Shown here: positions 37,454 through 47,276 of the stretch, piece by piece
Layout of the letters: every line of letters starts with the position of its first letter
Position numbering within the stretch: position 1 is the first letter of the stretch
Assembly (NCBI RefSeq): GCF_902170305.1
Contig: NZ_CABHWW010000011.1
Coordinates: forward strand, 372,001-436,000
DNA length: 64,000 bases
Reading direction: 5' to 3'
Origin: Yersinia alsatica
GTDB taxonomy: Bacteria > Pseudomonadota > Gammaproteobacteria > Enterobacterales > Enterobacteriaceae
Made by a program: the position numbers and the translations under genes
The notes under the pieces: model-generated
Database searches by the model: none
What the model saw: the letters and a program-made list of their open reading frames with translations, nothing else
What the model was told of the DNA's origin: nothing

Positions 37454-38113
37454 ATGCTAACCATTCAAAATGCCCAGAAGTGTTACATCACTAAAACAAT
37501 AAAAACCAAGGTTCTTAATCATCTTAGTTTTTCTGTAGAAAAAGGTGATTTTGTTGCTATTATGGGGCCATCCGGGTCAGGTAAATCAACACTACTCAAT
37601 ATCATTGGTATGTTTGATAACCTAGACAGTGGCTCACTCACTCTCGCCGGAAAAGATGTCACCAACTTGACCTATTCACAAAAAATCATTCTGAGAAGAT
37701 CACTTATAGGTTATATTTTTCAGTCATTTAATCTTATTTCCCATTTATCCGTCTTTGATAATATTGCGTTACCGCTTAAATATCGCGGTATTAATAAGAA
37801 AGAGCGCATTGAACGAGTCGATCAAGTCTTGACGCTTTTCGGTATTGAGAACCGGAGAGACCATAAACCGATACAATTATCTGGCGGCCAACAACAACGC
37901 GTAGCAATAGCCCGGGCAATGGTATCTAAACCTGCATTACTTTTAGCTGATGAACCAACTGGGAATTTGGATAGTAAAAATTCACATACAGTGCTTCAAC
38001 AATTGAAAAATATTAATAAAAAAGGCACCACTATTATTATGGTGACACATTCAGATGAAGCTTCTGCATATGGGAATAGAGTCGTTAACATGAAGGATGG
38101 TAATTTCACATGA
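37454..38113 (+). CDS. darD: DarD, LolD/MacB-type ABC ATPase
   Basis: A 219-residue ABC ATPase of the FtsE/LolD/MacB group. Walker A is GPSGSGKST (38-46), the Q-loop is IFQSFNLI, the signature is LSGGQQQR (142-149), Walker B is LLLADEPT (162-169) and the switch His is in MVTHSDE. It energises the DarB permease. The start [14 protein letters not shown] at 37454 is chosen as the family-type N-terminus immediately after darC. A longer frame reads back into darC. The C-terminus is short. Confidence 0.92.
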   Translation: MLTIQNAQKCYITKTIKTKVLNHLSFSVEKGDFVAIMGPSGSGKSTLLNIIGMFDNLDSGSLTLAGKDVTNLTYSQKIILRRSLIGYIFQSFNLISHLSVFDNIALPLKYRGINKKERIERVDQVLTLFGIENRRDHKPIQLSGGQQQRVAIARAMVSKPALLLADEPTGNLDSKNSHTVLQQLKNINKKGTTIIMVTHSDEASAYGNRVVNMKDGNFT

Positions 38114-38130
38114 CAAGATAGGAATACATT

Positions 38131-39456
38131 ATGGAAAATAATATACCGATTAAAAATATTGATTGCATTGATATTAATAATATAAATGTGCAAGACTTAA
38201 AGAAACTTGATACTTGTGAATATAAAAACTTATCCGCTTATCTCATAGGGAAGATTCCAGCCCCCAAATTATTAGAGACTGATGAATTAGAAATATATAA
38301 TGAAGAAATAAAACAAAATATTTCTGCCAAAGCAATTAAAGCAGAGAAGTTAGTTATTGTGTTGAAAGCAACACGTTTATGTAACTTGCGCTGCACTTAT
38401 TGCCACTCATGGGCTGAAGGCCCCAATCAGACAGTTTTATTTCAGACCTTAGTGCATACTGTACGCCAACTCCTTGCTATTCCGAATGTAAACAGATTTG
38501 AGTTTGTATGGCATGGAGGAGAAATTACACTGTTAAAACCTTCTTTTTTTAAAAAGCTTATATGGTTACAACAGCAATTTAAACGACCAGAACAATATAT
38601 AACCAACACCATGCAGTCAAACTTAGTCAACATTTCGGATGAGTGGCTAAAATTCATCCAAGGCATTGGCATGAATGTCGGGATTAGCCTTGATGGAGTC
38701 CCAACTGTAAATGATAAGCGGAGAATTGATTATCGAGGGCGAGGGACATCGGCTCGTGTTGCACAAGGAATTAAAAAACTTCGCCAGCATAATATTTTAT
38801 ATGGCGCACTCATTGTTGTTGACCGAGATGTATATCAAACTGACATGAGAGAAATGCTAGATTATTTTATTTCAATAGAATTAAATTGCATTGAGTTCCT
38901 TAATATCGTGCCAGATAATCGGTTGGTCAAAGGTGAGTATGTTGGCTATAACTTTATCAGTTATGCTGAGTTTATTCATTTCCTCTCAATATTATTTACT
39001 CTCTGGGTAAAAGATTACCAAGAAAAAATACATATTGCCGTTTTTGACGATTTTATAAAGGTGCTAAAAAATCCTAGCCAGAAACCAGCTGCCTGCTACT
39101 GGTCAGGTAATTGCTCACAAGAAATTATTACTCTGGAACCCAATGGGGATGTATCACCTTGCGATAAATATGTCGGTGATCAAAACAGTATTTATGGCTC
39201 ATTATTATCTACTGACTTAGCAGATCTTCTAGCACGCTCACCACATAATCAACAAGCCATCAATGAGGAAAAAGAAGCGACTAAAAAAATGCATCATTGT
39301 CAGTGGTTTTCTATTTGCCATGGCGGTTGCCCCCATGATCGAGTGATTAATCGTAGACACACCAAAGGATATAATGATGCATGCTGCGGCACCGGGAAAT
39401 TGCTGACCACCATCCAGAACTATATAACCAGTACTACTGAAGCCACCGGGTTGTGA
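38131..39456 (+). CDS. darE: DarE, radical SAM/SPASM darobactin synthase
   Basis: A 441-residue radical S-adenosylmethionine enzyme. The cluster motif CNLRCTYC (Cys84, 88, 91; CxxxCxxC) is followed by WHGGE, the SAM-binding GGE type. SPASM-type cysteines appear late: CYWSGNC, VSPCDKY, CQWFSICHGGC and DACCGTGK. In known darobactin clusters DarE alone forms both the Trp-Trp ether and Trp-Lys carbon-carbon crosslinks on DarA. AGGAA lies about 10 bases before the ATG. It is the last gene of the operon and ends convergent with kgtP. The stop codon lies in the loop of a 9-bp inverted repeat (CTACTGAAG/CTTCAGTAG, 39434-39465), which may help termination. Confidence 0.93.
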   Translation: MENNIPIKNIDCIDINNINVQDLKKLDTCEYKNLSAYLIGKIPAPKLLETDELEIYNEEIKQNISAKAIKAEKLVIVLKATRLCNLRCTYCHSWAEGPNQTVLFQTLVHTVRQLLAIPNVNRFEFVWHGGEITLLKPSFFKKLIWLQQQFKRPEQYITNTMQSNLVNISDEWLKFIQGIGMNVGISLDGVPTVNDKRRIDYRGRGTSARVAQGIKKLRQHNILYGALIVVDRDVYQTDMREMLDYFISIELNCIEFLNIVPDNRLVKGEYVGYNFISYAEFIHFLSILFTLWVKDYQEKIHIAVFDDFIKVLKNPSQKPAACYWSGNCSQEIITLEPNGDVSPCDKYVGDQNSIYGSLLSTDLADLLARSPHNQQAINEEKEATKKMHHCQWFSICHGGCPHDRVINRRHTKGYNDACCGTGKLLTTIQNYITSTTEATGL

Positions 39457-39494
39457 CTTCAGTAGCTAGATACTATTGGCCGCTATTATTCCGT

Positions 39495-40832
39495 TTATAG
39501 TTCAACTTCTTGTCCTTTACGATGTAAACGTAAAGAAACCAAGAAAGTTAAGAAACACATTGCCGAGACATACCAAAAGAAGCTGCTTTCCATATCAAAT
39601 GATTTGAGTGATAGCGCCACATATTCAGCACTACCACCAAACATTGCATTGGCGACGGCATAGGATAAGCCAACACCTAAAGCGCGGACTTCTGGTGGAA
39701 ACATTTCTGCTTTCAGTAGCCCGCCAATGGAGGTGTAGAAGCTAACAATAATTAGGGCCGTGACAATCAGGGCAAAAGCAATATAGGGGCTGGTGACGCC
39801 TTTTAGTGCATGCAAAATTGGCACCGTGAGCAGCATTGATAATAAAGCAAAAATCAGCATGGACGTTCGCCGGCTAATACGGTCGGATAGCGCACCAAAT
39901 AGTGGTTGGATTATCATGAAAATAAACAGTGCTGCCGTCATGACTAAGCTGGCAGTTTTTACATCCATCCCTGCGGTATTGACCAAATACTTTTGCATAT
40001 AGGTGGTATAAGTATAAAAAGAGAGCGAGCCACCGGCTGTGAAGCCCAATACCATAATAAAAGCACGGCGGTTCTTCCACAGCCCTTTTAAGCTACCAGC
40101 ATCTTTTTTATTGCGTGTCTTTTCATCCGAAGTTTCATTTAGCGAGCGCCGTAAGTAAAGTGCAACCACGGCCAGTAATGCCCCCAATACAAAAGGAATA
40201 CGCCATCCCCAACTATGCAATACTTCCGATGGCAGGGTTTGCTGTAATAAAACCAGCACTAATAATGCCAATAATTGTCCGCCAATTAGCGTGACATATT
40301 GGAAAGAGGCATAAAAACCTTTGCGCCCTTTCACCGCAACTTCACTCATGTAAGTGGCGCTAGTACCATATTCTCCACCAACAGATAACCCCTGAAATAG
40401 GCGCGCAACCAATAACAAAATAGGAGCCAGGCTACCAATTGAGGCATAAGTGGGTAAGCAGGCAATCATTAACGATCCCGCGCACATCATGTAGACAGAA
40501 ATAAGCATCGAGAGCTTACGGCCATGCTTATCGGCGATATATCCAAATAACCAACCGCCAATTGGGCGCATCAAAAAGCCCGCAGCAAAAACCCCCGCAG
40601 TTTGGACTAACTGGGTCGTAGGATTATCATTAGGAAAAAAAAGGGGCGCAAAGTAGAGCGCGCAGAATGAATAAATGTAGAAGTCGAACCATTCAACCAA
40701 ATTACCCGAAGAAGCACCAACAATGGCCCGAATTCTCTGCCGAGTATCCGCTTGTTCCGTTAGCCGAGCTGAATGCGCGGCTATTGCTGTACTTTCTGCC
40801 GATGCCGCATCTACTGATGTTGTGTCTGCCAT
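39495..40832 (-). CDS. kgtP: Alpha-ketoglutarate permease KgtP
   Basis: A 445-residue proton symporter of the MHS branch of MFS, importing 2-oxoglutarate. Nearly continuous matches to E. coli KgtP include [58 protein letters not shown] and [20 protein letters not shown]. The start MADTTSVDA at 40832 is chosen to fit the E. coli N-terminus; the reading frame extends 23 codons further. It is convergent with darE, 38 bp apart. The 324 bp upstream (to 41156) hold a palindrome and otherwise no gene. Confidence 0.92.
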   Translation of the reverse strand: MADTTSVDAASAESTAIAAHSARLTEQADTRQRIRAIVGASSGNLVEWFDFYIYSFCALYFAPLFFPNDNPTTQLVQTAGVFAAGFLMRPIGGWLFGYIADKHGRKLSMLISVYMMCAGSLMIACLPTYASIGSLAPILLLVARLFQGLSVGGEYGTSATYMSEVAVKGRKGFYASFQYVTLIGGQLLALLVLVLLQQTLPSEVLHSWGWRIPFVLGALLAVVALYLRRSLNETSDEKTRNKKDAGSLKGLWKNRRAFIMVLGFTAGGSLSFYTYTTYMQKYLVNTAGMDVKTASLVMTAALFIFMIIQPLFGALSDRISRRTSMLIFALLSMLLTVPILHALKGVTSPYIAFALIVTALIIVSFYTSIGGLLKAEMFPPEVRALGVGLSYAVANAMFGGSAEYVALSLKSFDMESSFFWYVSAMCFLTFLVSLRLHRKGQEVEL

Positions 40833-41090
40833 ATTGATGTGTCCGTCATCTTGTGGGACGTCCATGCCGCCATAAACCCAGCTCCGAATATGTGCAGGCA
40901 CTGAACTCTCATTTCTATATTGTTATGTTGTTATATATTGGTAACAATATCGTTTCAATTGGAGTTCCCCCCCAGACGGCAGTTTAGGAAAAACCTCACT
41001 TCCTCTTGTGATGTCAATTGCATAAATATGTAATCAAACATGTGTGATTAGAATTTTTTGAGAGAGTAACCGCAGAAATAAGCCATCATA

Positions 41091-41130
41091 GGTAATATTC
41101 CGCCTACCGATGAAGGGGCGGAATATTACC
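41091..41130. terminator. Perfect 14-bp palindromic hairpin
   Basis: GGTAATATTCCGCC and GGCGGAATATTACC form a perfect stem around a 12-base loop. It starts 27 bases past the stop of the DUF924 gene, whose terminator it probably is, and also sits upstream of kgtP. A U-tract is lacking, so rho-independent action is uncertain. Confidence 0.55.
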
Positions 41131-41156
41131 AAGCTGTTGTACTTTATTTCTTCGGG

Positions 41157-41696
41157 CTAAAATGCTGATCCCGGCTGTAATAAAAAGGCTTGTTCTTCTG
41201 CGCTGGATACGCGCCCAAGAATATGATTACGGTGCGGATAACGGCCAAAACGATCAATAATCGCTTTATGGCGCAGTTCATAGTCCAGTTGGAGCTCATC
41301 ACCTAACTCCGTATAAAGCGCCAATGCTTGTTGATGAATTAATGCTGATTCTGAATGCATAAAGGGCAAATAGAGAAAACCACGCTGCGTCTCAGATAAC
41401 TGCCCTACCTGACCGCTGCTAACTGCCTCTTGCGCCAACACCAATGCCATACCATCACAGGAAAAAGAAGTCGGTAAATCGCGAAACAGATTTCGGCTAA
41501 ATTGATCTAATATCAGTATTTCAGCCAAGCGCCCTTCAATATTCCGCCGCCAGTGAGCCAACTCCCCTTTAGAAGCTGCCTGCCAGACTGAACCAAAATG
41601 CTGGCGTAAATAGGCGTCAAAATCCTCGTCTTTTTTAAACCACAGCGCCTGATCCATTTCTTTAAACCAGAATTTCAGAATTTTTTGATAGTCCAT
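41157..41696 (-). CDS. DUF924 family protein
   Basis: A 179-residue protein of the DUF924 family, alpha-helical and TPR-like; its function is not known. Typical motifs are ILKFWFKEMDQALWFKKD, ILILDQFSRNLFRD, FLYLPFMHSES and IDRFGRYPHRNHILGR. The start MDYQKILKFWF at 41696 is chosen because the family begins there; ten further codons are open upstream. It is transcribed divergently from moeA. Confidence 0.88.
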   Translation of the reverse strand: MDYQKILKFWFKEMDQALWFKKDEDFDAYLRQHFGSVWQAASKGELAHWRRNIEGRLAEILILDQFSRNLFRDLPTSFSCDGMALVLAQEAVSSGQVGQLSETQRGFLYLPFMHSESALIHQQALALYTELGDELQLDYELRHKAIIDRFGRYPHRNHILGRVSSAEEQAFLLQPGSAF

Positions 41697-41886
41697 ATCC
41701 CCTCCTATTTCGCCTGATAAGGGCAACTGATAATAAAAAAGAGTATTGCTGATTAAGACAATATCAGTCTGAAGCCTCTTTGCCCCCCATCAATTCACCC
41801 GCATGGCAATCTCTGCCATAATGGCTCTCTTATTTGGTAGGCATTCTATCTTTTTGCAACGATGCCCTCAGACCACGGAGTTCAGC

Positions 41887-43122
41887 ATGGATCACTGTAA
41901 TACCTCGGATTTACTCTCTCTGGAACAAGCACTGACTAAAATGCTGTCACAGGTCACGCCATTACAGACTACAGAAACCGTCGCACTCACTGATGCTGCG
42001 GGGCGTATCACAGCTTGTGCTATTACATCGCCGATTGCCGTGCCACCATTCGCTAACTCAGCCATGGATGGTTATGCTGTGCGCTGTAATGAGCTTAGCA
42101 GTACAACGCCATTGCCGGTGGCTGGTAAGGCTTTTGCAGGTGCGCCATTTAAAGATACATGGCCTACCAATACTTGCGTGCGAATCATGACTGGCGCACC
42201 AATACCCGTGGGTGCCGACGCCGTCATCATGCAAGAACAGGCGACGGTGAGTGAACAAGGGATCATATTTAGTGGCAATGTACATGCTGGGCAAAATATC
42301 CGGCTGGCAGGTGAAGATATCCAACAAGGTGCCGCCGTTTTCCCTGCAGGGGTAAAATTAGGCGTGGCGCAATTGCCGCTCTTGGCCTCATTGGGTATTG
42401 CGGAAGTGACGGTTTTCCGTACATTGAAGGTCGCCATTTTTTCGACTGGTGATGAGTTACAACCGGTCGGACAGCCCTTGGGTGAAGGTCAGATTTATGA
42501 TACCAACCGCTTTGCGGTCCGTTTAATGCTGCAACAACTCGGTTGTCAAATTATTGATCTTGGTGTCATCCCTGATGATCAACAAGCACTGCGCAAAGCT
42601 TTCGAACAAGCTGATGCTGCCGCTGACTTGGTCATTAGTAGTGGTGGTGTTTCAGTGGGTGAAGCTGATTATACCAAGCAGATGTTAGATGAGCTGGGAG
42701 ATATTGGTTTCTGGAAGTTAGCCATCAAGCCCGGTAAACCTTTCGCTTTTGGCCAGTTGGAAAACGCCTGGTTTTGCGGATTACCGGGTAACCCGGTCTC
42801 TGCGGCCCTGACATTTTATCAGTTGGTGCAACCGCTTATCGCTAAACTATCGGGCCATTCTGAGTGGCATCCGCCATTACGATTGAAGGCGAAAACAACC
42901 ACAAAATTGAAAAAAACACCGGGCCGATTGGACTTCCAGCGTGGGGTTGTCTCCACTAATGCCGATGGTGAACTGGAAGTACGTAGCACTGGTCATCAAG
43001 GTTCTCACGTTTTCAGCTCATTCAGCCAAGGTAACTGCTTTATTGTTCTTGAACGGGAGCGTGGCTCGGTAGCCGTCGGTGAAACCGTTGAGATCGAGTT
43101 ATTTAATGGGCTATTGAGTTAG
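41887..43122 (+). CDS. moeA: Molybdopterin molybdenumtransferase MoeA
   Basis: A 411-residue MoeA (the same length as in E. coli), inserting molybdate into adenylylated molybdopterin. Hallmarks are [59 protein letters not shown] and GLPGNPVSA. The start [11 protein letters not shown] at 41887 has GGAG 6 bases upstream. A 28-codon upstream extension is rejected. It forms an operon with moeB. The cofactor is needed by FdhF encoded in the same window. Confidence 0.95.
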   Translation: MDHCNTSDLLSLEQALTKMLSQVTPLQTTETVALTDAAGRITACAITSPIAVPPFANSAMDGYAVRCNELSSTTPLPVAGKAFAGAPFKDTWPTNTCVRIMTGAPIPVGADAVIMQEQATVSEQGIIFSGNVHAGQNIRLAGEDIQQGAAVFPAGVKLGVAQLPLLASLGIAEVTVFRTLKVAIFSTGDELQPVGQPLGEGQIYDTNRFAVRLMLQQLGCQIIDLGVIPDDQQALRKAFEQADAAADLVISSGGVSVGEADYTKQMLDELGDIGFWKLAIKPGKPFAFGQLENAWFCGLPGNPVSAALTFYQLVQPLIAKLSGHSEWHPPLRLKAKTTTKLKKTPGRLDFQRGVVSTNADGELEVRSTGHQGSHVFSSFSQGNCFIVLERERGSVAVGETVEIELFNGLLS

Positions 43123-43157
43123 TGAATAATTGAACAATCAATTGCTGAGAGGCGGAC

Positions 43158-43913
43158 ATGTTGCCTGAACTTTCCGATGCACAAACCCTGCGTTATAACC
43201 GGCAAATCGTCCTGCGTGGTTTTGATTTTGATGGTCAGGAAAAACTCAATGTAGCCAAGGTATTAATTGTTGGTTTAGGCGGTCTTGGGTGCGCAGCAGC
43301 ACAATATCTGGCAGTGGCAGGTGTCGGTCACCTTACATTGCTGGATTTTGATACTGTTTCCCTCTCTAACCTGCAGCGGCAAATTCTGCACCGCGACAAC
43401 CGCATCGGTATGACTAAAGTGGCTTCTGCGGCCCTGACACTGTCAGAGATGAATCCCGATGTACAGCTGGAAACCATTGATACGCAGTTAAATGATGAGC
43501 AACTCTCCGTTGTGATAGCTGAGCATCAGTTAGTATTGGATTGTACTGATAATATCGCCAGCCGCGAGCAACTTAATCGCCTATGTTATGCGCAGCATAA
43601 ACCACTGGTTTCTGGTGCGGCAATTCGCATGGAGGGGCAAGTCAGTGTATTTACCTATCAGGAAAACCAGCCTTGCTATCGCTGTTTGAGCCGGTTGTTT
43701 GGTGATAATGCCCTAACCTGCGTTGAAGCCGGTGTCATGGCTCCATTGGTGGGTATTATTGGTAACCTACAGGCAATGGAGGCCATAAAACTGCTGGCTG
43801 ATTATGGGCAAGTTATATCGGGCCGCCTACTGATGTACGATGCCATGACGGCCGAGTTTCGTAGTATGAAGCTGGCAAAAGATGCCAACTGCGAGGTTTG
43901 CAGTAAAGTATAG
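43158..43913 (+). CDS. moeB: Molybdopterin-synthase adenylyltransferase MoeB
   Basis: A 251-residue E1-like enzyme that adenylates the C-terminal glycine of MoaD. ATP-site GLGGLGCAAAQYLA, RYNRQI, LSNLQRQILH and DCTDNIASREQLN are typical. Two zinc CxxC pairs (CYRC, CEVC) are present. GAGAGGCGG precedes the ATG, 35 bases after moeA. It is followed by a bidirectional terminator shared with ybiT. Confidence 0.95.
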   Translation: MLPELSDAQTLRYNRQIVLRGFDFDGQEKLNVAKVLIVGLGGLGCAAAQYLAVAGVGHLTLLDFDTVSLSNLQRQILHRDNRIGMTKVASAALTLSEMNPDVQLETIDTQLNDEQLSVVIAEHQLVLDCTDNIASREQLNRLCYAQHKPLVSGAAIRMEGQVSVFTYQENQPCYRCLSRLFGDNALTCVEAGVMAPLVGIIGNLQAMEAIKLLADYGQVISGRLLMYDAMTAEFRSMKLAKDANCEVCSKV

Positions 43914-43940
43914 CTGGGCAACCACCAGATTATTCAAGCA

Positions 43941-43971
43941 AAAAAAAGCTGATGCAGAGCATCAGCTTTCT
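43941..43971. terminator. Bidirectional terminator, moeB/ybiT
   Basis: AAAGCTGATGC-AGA-GCATCAGCTTT with an A-run on the left and T-rich right flank forms a strong stem between the convergent moeB and ybiT stops. Confidence 0.9.
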
Positions 43972-43992
43972 TATTAACACTCAGCCAAATAC

Positions 43993-45588
43993 TTAGGACT
44001 GAATACCTTGGCTACGCAGATAATCTTCGTAGTTACCGGTAAAGTCGATCAGTTTTTTCGGTGTCATTTCAATCACACGCGTCGCCAGTGAACTGACGAA
44101 CTCACGGTCATGGGAGACGAAAATCAATGTGCCTTCGTACATTTCCAATGCCATGTTAAGAGATTCGATGGATTCCATATCCAAGTGGTTAGTTGGCTCA
44201 TCCATTACCAGAATGTTAGGGCGCTGCATCATCAGCTTACCGAACAACATCCGCCCTTTCTCACCACCGGACAGCACTTTAACTTTCTTCTTGATATCAT
44301 CTTGGCTAAACAGCAAACGGCCTAACACACTGCGTACAGCCTGTTCGTCGTCTTTTTCCTGTTTCCACTGACTCATCCAGTCAAATACCGTCAGGTCGAT
44401 TTCAAAATCGCTGGCGTGATCCTGCGCGTAGTAACCAATCTTACTGTTTTCAGACCATTTTACCGTGCCGGTATCAGCCTCATAATCGCCGACCAAGGTT
44501 TTCAGCAAAGTAGATTTACCGATACCGTTTGGCCCGAGGATAGCCACTTTCTCACCCACTTCCAGACGCAAATTCAGGTTCTTAAACAGTGGGCCGTTAT
44601 CAAAACCTTTGGTCAACATTTCAACTTCTAGCGCATTACGGAACAACTTTTTATCCTGATCAAAGCGGATAAACGGGTTCTGACGGCTAGAGGCCTTCAC
44701 TTCATCAAGCTGAATTTTATCAATCTGACGGGCGCGAGAAGTTGCCTGCTTGGATTTAGAGGCGTTAGCACTAAAACGGCTAACAAAAGATTGCAGCTCA
44801 GAGATCTGAGCTTTCTTCTTGGCGTTATCAGATAACAGACGCTCACGGGCTTGAGTCGCCGCGGTCATATATTCGTCGTAGTTACCCGGATAAACACGCA
44901 ATTCGCCGTAATCCAGATCCGCCATGTGCGTACACACCATATTCAGGAAGTGACGGTCATGGGAAATAATGATCATGGTGCTACTACGTTCGTTCAGCAC
45001 TTGTTCCAACCAGCGGATAGTATCGATATCCAAGTTGTTGGTTGGTTCGTCAAGTAACAGAATTTCTGGATCAGAGAACAGGGCCTGCGCCAGCAATACA
45101 CGCAATTTCCAGCCGGGAGCGATTTCGCTCATCAAACCATAATGCTGTTCAACCGGAATACCGACGCCAAGCAACAATTCACCGGCACGGGCTTCTGCGC
45201 TGTAACCATCCATTTCACCATAGGCAACTTCCAGATCAGCCACTTTATAGCCATCTGCTTCGCTCATTTCAGCCATGGCGTAAATGCGGTCGCGCTCTTC
45301 TTTTACTTCCCACAGTTCGCCGTGACCCATAATAACGGTGTCCAGCACTGTGTTGTTTTCAAAGGCGAATTGATCCTGACGCAATTTACCCAGACGCTCA
45401 TTCGGGTCTAGGAAGACGTTACCGCCACTTGGCACCAGATCACCACCAAGGATTTTCATGAATGTGGATTTACCACAGCCATTAGCGCCGATCAGACCAT
45501 AGCGATTACCGCCGCCGAATTTTACTGAAATGTTTTCAAACAGCGGCTTGCTGCCGAATTGCATGGTGATATTGTTAGTACTTAGCAC
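43993..45588 (-). CDS. ybiT: ABC-F family ATPase YbiT
   Basis: A 531-residue ABC-F protein (ribosome-associated, no membrane domain). The first ABC domain has GANGCGKST and [19 protein letters not shown]; the second has [23 protein letters not shown] and [14 protein letters not shown]. The linker between is rich in charge ([19 protein letters not shown]). The start is taken as GTG at 45588 ([12 protein letters not shown]), matching E. coli YbiT MLVSSNVTMQFG; 37 more codons are open upstream but non-homologous. It is convergent with moeB. Confidence 0.93.
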   Translation of the reverse strand: MLSTNNITMQFGSKPLFENISVKFGGGNRYGLIGANGCGKSTFMKILGGDLVPSGGNVFLDPNERLGKLRQDQFAFENNTVLDTVIMGHGELWEVKEERDRIYAMAEMSEADGYKVADLEVAYGEMDGYSAEARAGELLLGVGIPVEQHYGLMSEIAPGWKLRVLLAQALFSDPEILLLDEPTNNLDIDTIRWLEQVLNERSSTMIIISHDRHFLNMVCTHMADLDYGELRVYPGNYDEYMTAATQARERLLSDNAKKKAQISELQSFVSRFSANASKSKQATSRARQIDKIQLDEVKASSRQNPFIRFDQDKKLFRNALEVEMLTKGFDNGPLFKNLNLRLEVGEKVAILGPNGIGKSTLLKTLVGDYEADTGTVKWSENSKIGYYAQDHASDFEIDLTVFDWMSQWKQEKDDEQAVRSVLGRLLFSQDDIKKKVKVLSGGEKGRMLFGKLMMQRPNILVMDEPTNHLDMESIESLNMALEMYEGTLIFVSHDREFVSSLATRVIEMTPKKLIDFTGNYEDYLRSQGIQS

Positions 45589-45765
45589 AGAGCTCGCTCT
45601 CGATTGGATTACTGAATAGGGATATTCAAGAATACTAGAAAATGTGATTCGGCGCGCATTATGCCACAAGATGGCAAGAGTATCGCCTCCAGTTTGCATG
45701 AAATCTCAGCAGGGGGATAAATCGGGTAGTAGGCCAACAGCATAGCGGGGCTAATGACACATCAA

Positions 45766-45783
45766 AGGGGCTAAATAGCCCCT
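45766..45783. terminator. Hairpin downstream of the M24-like gene
   Basis: AGGGGCTA and TAGCCCCT pair tightly 29 bases past the stop of the minus-strand gene at 45812. It is terminator-like by place; the T-run is weak. Confidence 0.5.
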
Positions 45784-45811
45784 GTTATAGAAGATGCAAA
45801 CAGCTCTATTT

Positions 45812-47230
45812 TCAGTGTGTTGCATCCTTGACGCATTGCAAGGCACTGTACTTATCCAACAAGAAAGGCCGTAAATAGCCCACAGTATTGGACATCGGAA
45901 GCACTTCTTCACTGAGATGAATATTCAGTGTATTGCTCAGATAGGCACGGCGCTGTTGTATTCTTTGCCAAACTTCTGGGTAATGAGCCGCCAGTTCAGC
46001 ACGCAACTGTTGGTCCGCCAGTGCAATACAATCTTCTGCACTCACCCCGGCATAGCCTTTTACCGAAGGAATTATATCAATTTGGAATAACATCCCACTG
46101 CGGATTTTTTCTTCTGAACCAGAATAAATCGGCGAGCAAAGCCACTCTTCATCTGCAGTCAAATGGCCTGGATTTAATGACCAGTGGTATTGCGCCTTAG
46201 GGAAAACAGTTTCAACTAATGCATACATCTCTTTACCCGGCATTCCGATGCGAATATTTTCCAGCCAGGCAACTACCGTGGTGTAATAGGGAATAGCAAC
46301 TTTATCGAGATAATCTCTTTGTGCCGCAGGTAATTCATCAGCATGGTGAACAGCATAACCGGTTCGACTGCTCAGGCCGCCTTTAAAACCGGTAGTCAAA
46401 GATATCTTATCGCCAAGTTGTATCGCTTTATCCCCCGGATACAAATTAGCCTGTTCAAAACGCTCGCCCGTAGCGGCAATTATCACAACCGTATTTGGCT
46501 GCCCTTCATCAGCCAAAAAGTGACCAAGTTGCTTTTCTGTTATGCCAACGTCTACCGTGGCTAATGCTTTGAGAACACAGTTAGAAGCCAGATTAGCGCC
46601 ATATTCATAATGTGCTAATTCATTAGCATTATTCGTTACTCTGGCCGCAGTATCACTGCCAATAAATAGGCTTGTAGCATTGATAATTGCTGTTTCGGAT
46701 GAAACAGACTGTTTAATCGCATCCAGAAGAAAATAAGGAATATCAAACAACTGGTTATTATCATCCAAGTGACTGGTAAACAGTTTCCACCCGACAACCC
46801 CGACCTTTTTAGCGCGCTGAATTCCGCTATCAGCCAATAATTCGGCCAGCGTTTTACTGTTTTCCATTGGCTGGTTTGGCAGTGAAAAATAGGGTACATG
46901 GATTGCTGTATTACTGACCCGAGCATATTGAGATAACTTCAAATTCTCGTTGCCCAGCAATAAATAGACTTCCCCTGAAACATGCAACACCATGGCGGCT
47001 TCTTCAAATCGGGGGATAAACCCAGTCAGATATTCAAAATTACCCCCATGTTCTTTATCAGCATAAACAAGTAAGTAGTCGATATTAGCCTGAATCATAT
47101 TGCTGATAACTTTAGCTTTACGGGCAGCAATAGTGCTATCACTTATCGCTATTTTGGCGATAGCATCGAATCTTGGTGGGGCATCAATAGGGTTAAGTTT
47201 TACATGGCGTTTAGCAATCATCTTATTCAT
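45812..47230 (-). CDS. M24 (creatinase/prolidase-fold) peptidase-like protein
   Basis: A 472-residue protein with an N-terminal creatinase-type domain (about 30-180) and a C-terminal pita-bread M24 domain (about 205-440). The metal-binding residues of active aminopeptidase P/prolidase are mostly missing. The expected Asp pair falls at LTTGFKGGLSSRTGY (Thr and Ser instead). The third region keeps His (NPGHLTADEEW) and the last keeps Glu (SAEDCIAL), with Asp in place of Glu in FQIDIIP. It is therefore more like metal-free creatinase-type members, or inactive. It is 46 bp downstream of a CDF-like transporter gene on the same strand, probably in one operon. The substrate is unknown. Confidence 0.75.
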   Translation of the reverse strand: MNKMIAKRHVKLNPIDAPPRFDAIAKIAISDSTIAARKAKVISNMIQANIDYLLVYADKEHGGNFEYLTGFIPRFEEAAMVLHVSGEVYLLLGNENLKLSQYARVSNTAIHVPYFSLPNQPMENSKTLAELLADSGIQRAKKVGVVGWKLFTSHLDDNNQLFDIPYFLLDAIKQSVSSETAIINATSLFIGSDTAARVTNNANELAHYEYGANLASNCVLKALATVDVGITEKQLGHFLADEGQPNTVVIIAATGERFEQANLYPGDKAIQLGDKISLTTGFKGGLSSRTGYAVHHADELPAAQRDYLDKVAIPYYTTVVAWLENIRIGMPGKEMYALVETVFPKAQYHWSLNPGHLTADEEWLCSPIYSGSEEKIRSGMLFQIDIIPSVKGYAGVSAEDCIALADQQLRAELAAHYPEVWQRIQQRRAYLSNTLNIHLSEEVLPMSNTVGYLRPFLLDKYSALQCVKDATH

Positions 47231-47276
47231 TACCCAAGTTAGTTAATGTAACGTCACCTGACCCATTACGTTTTCG

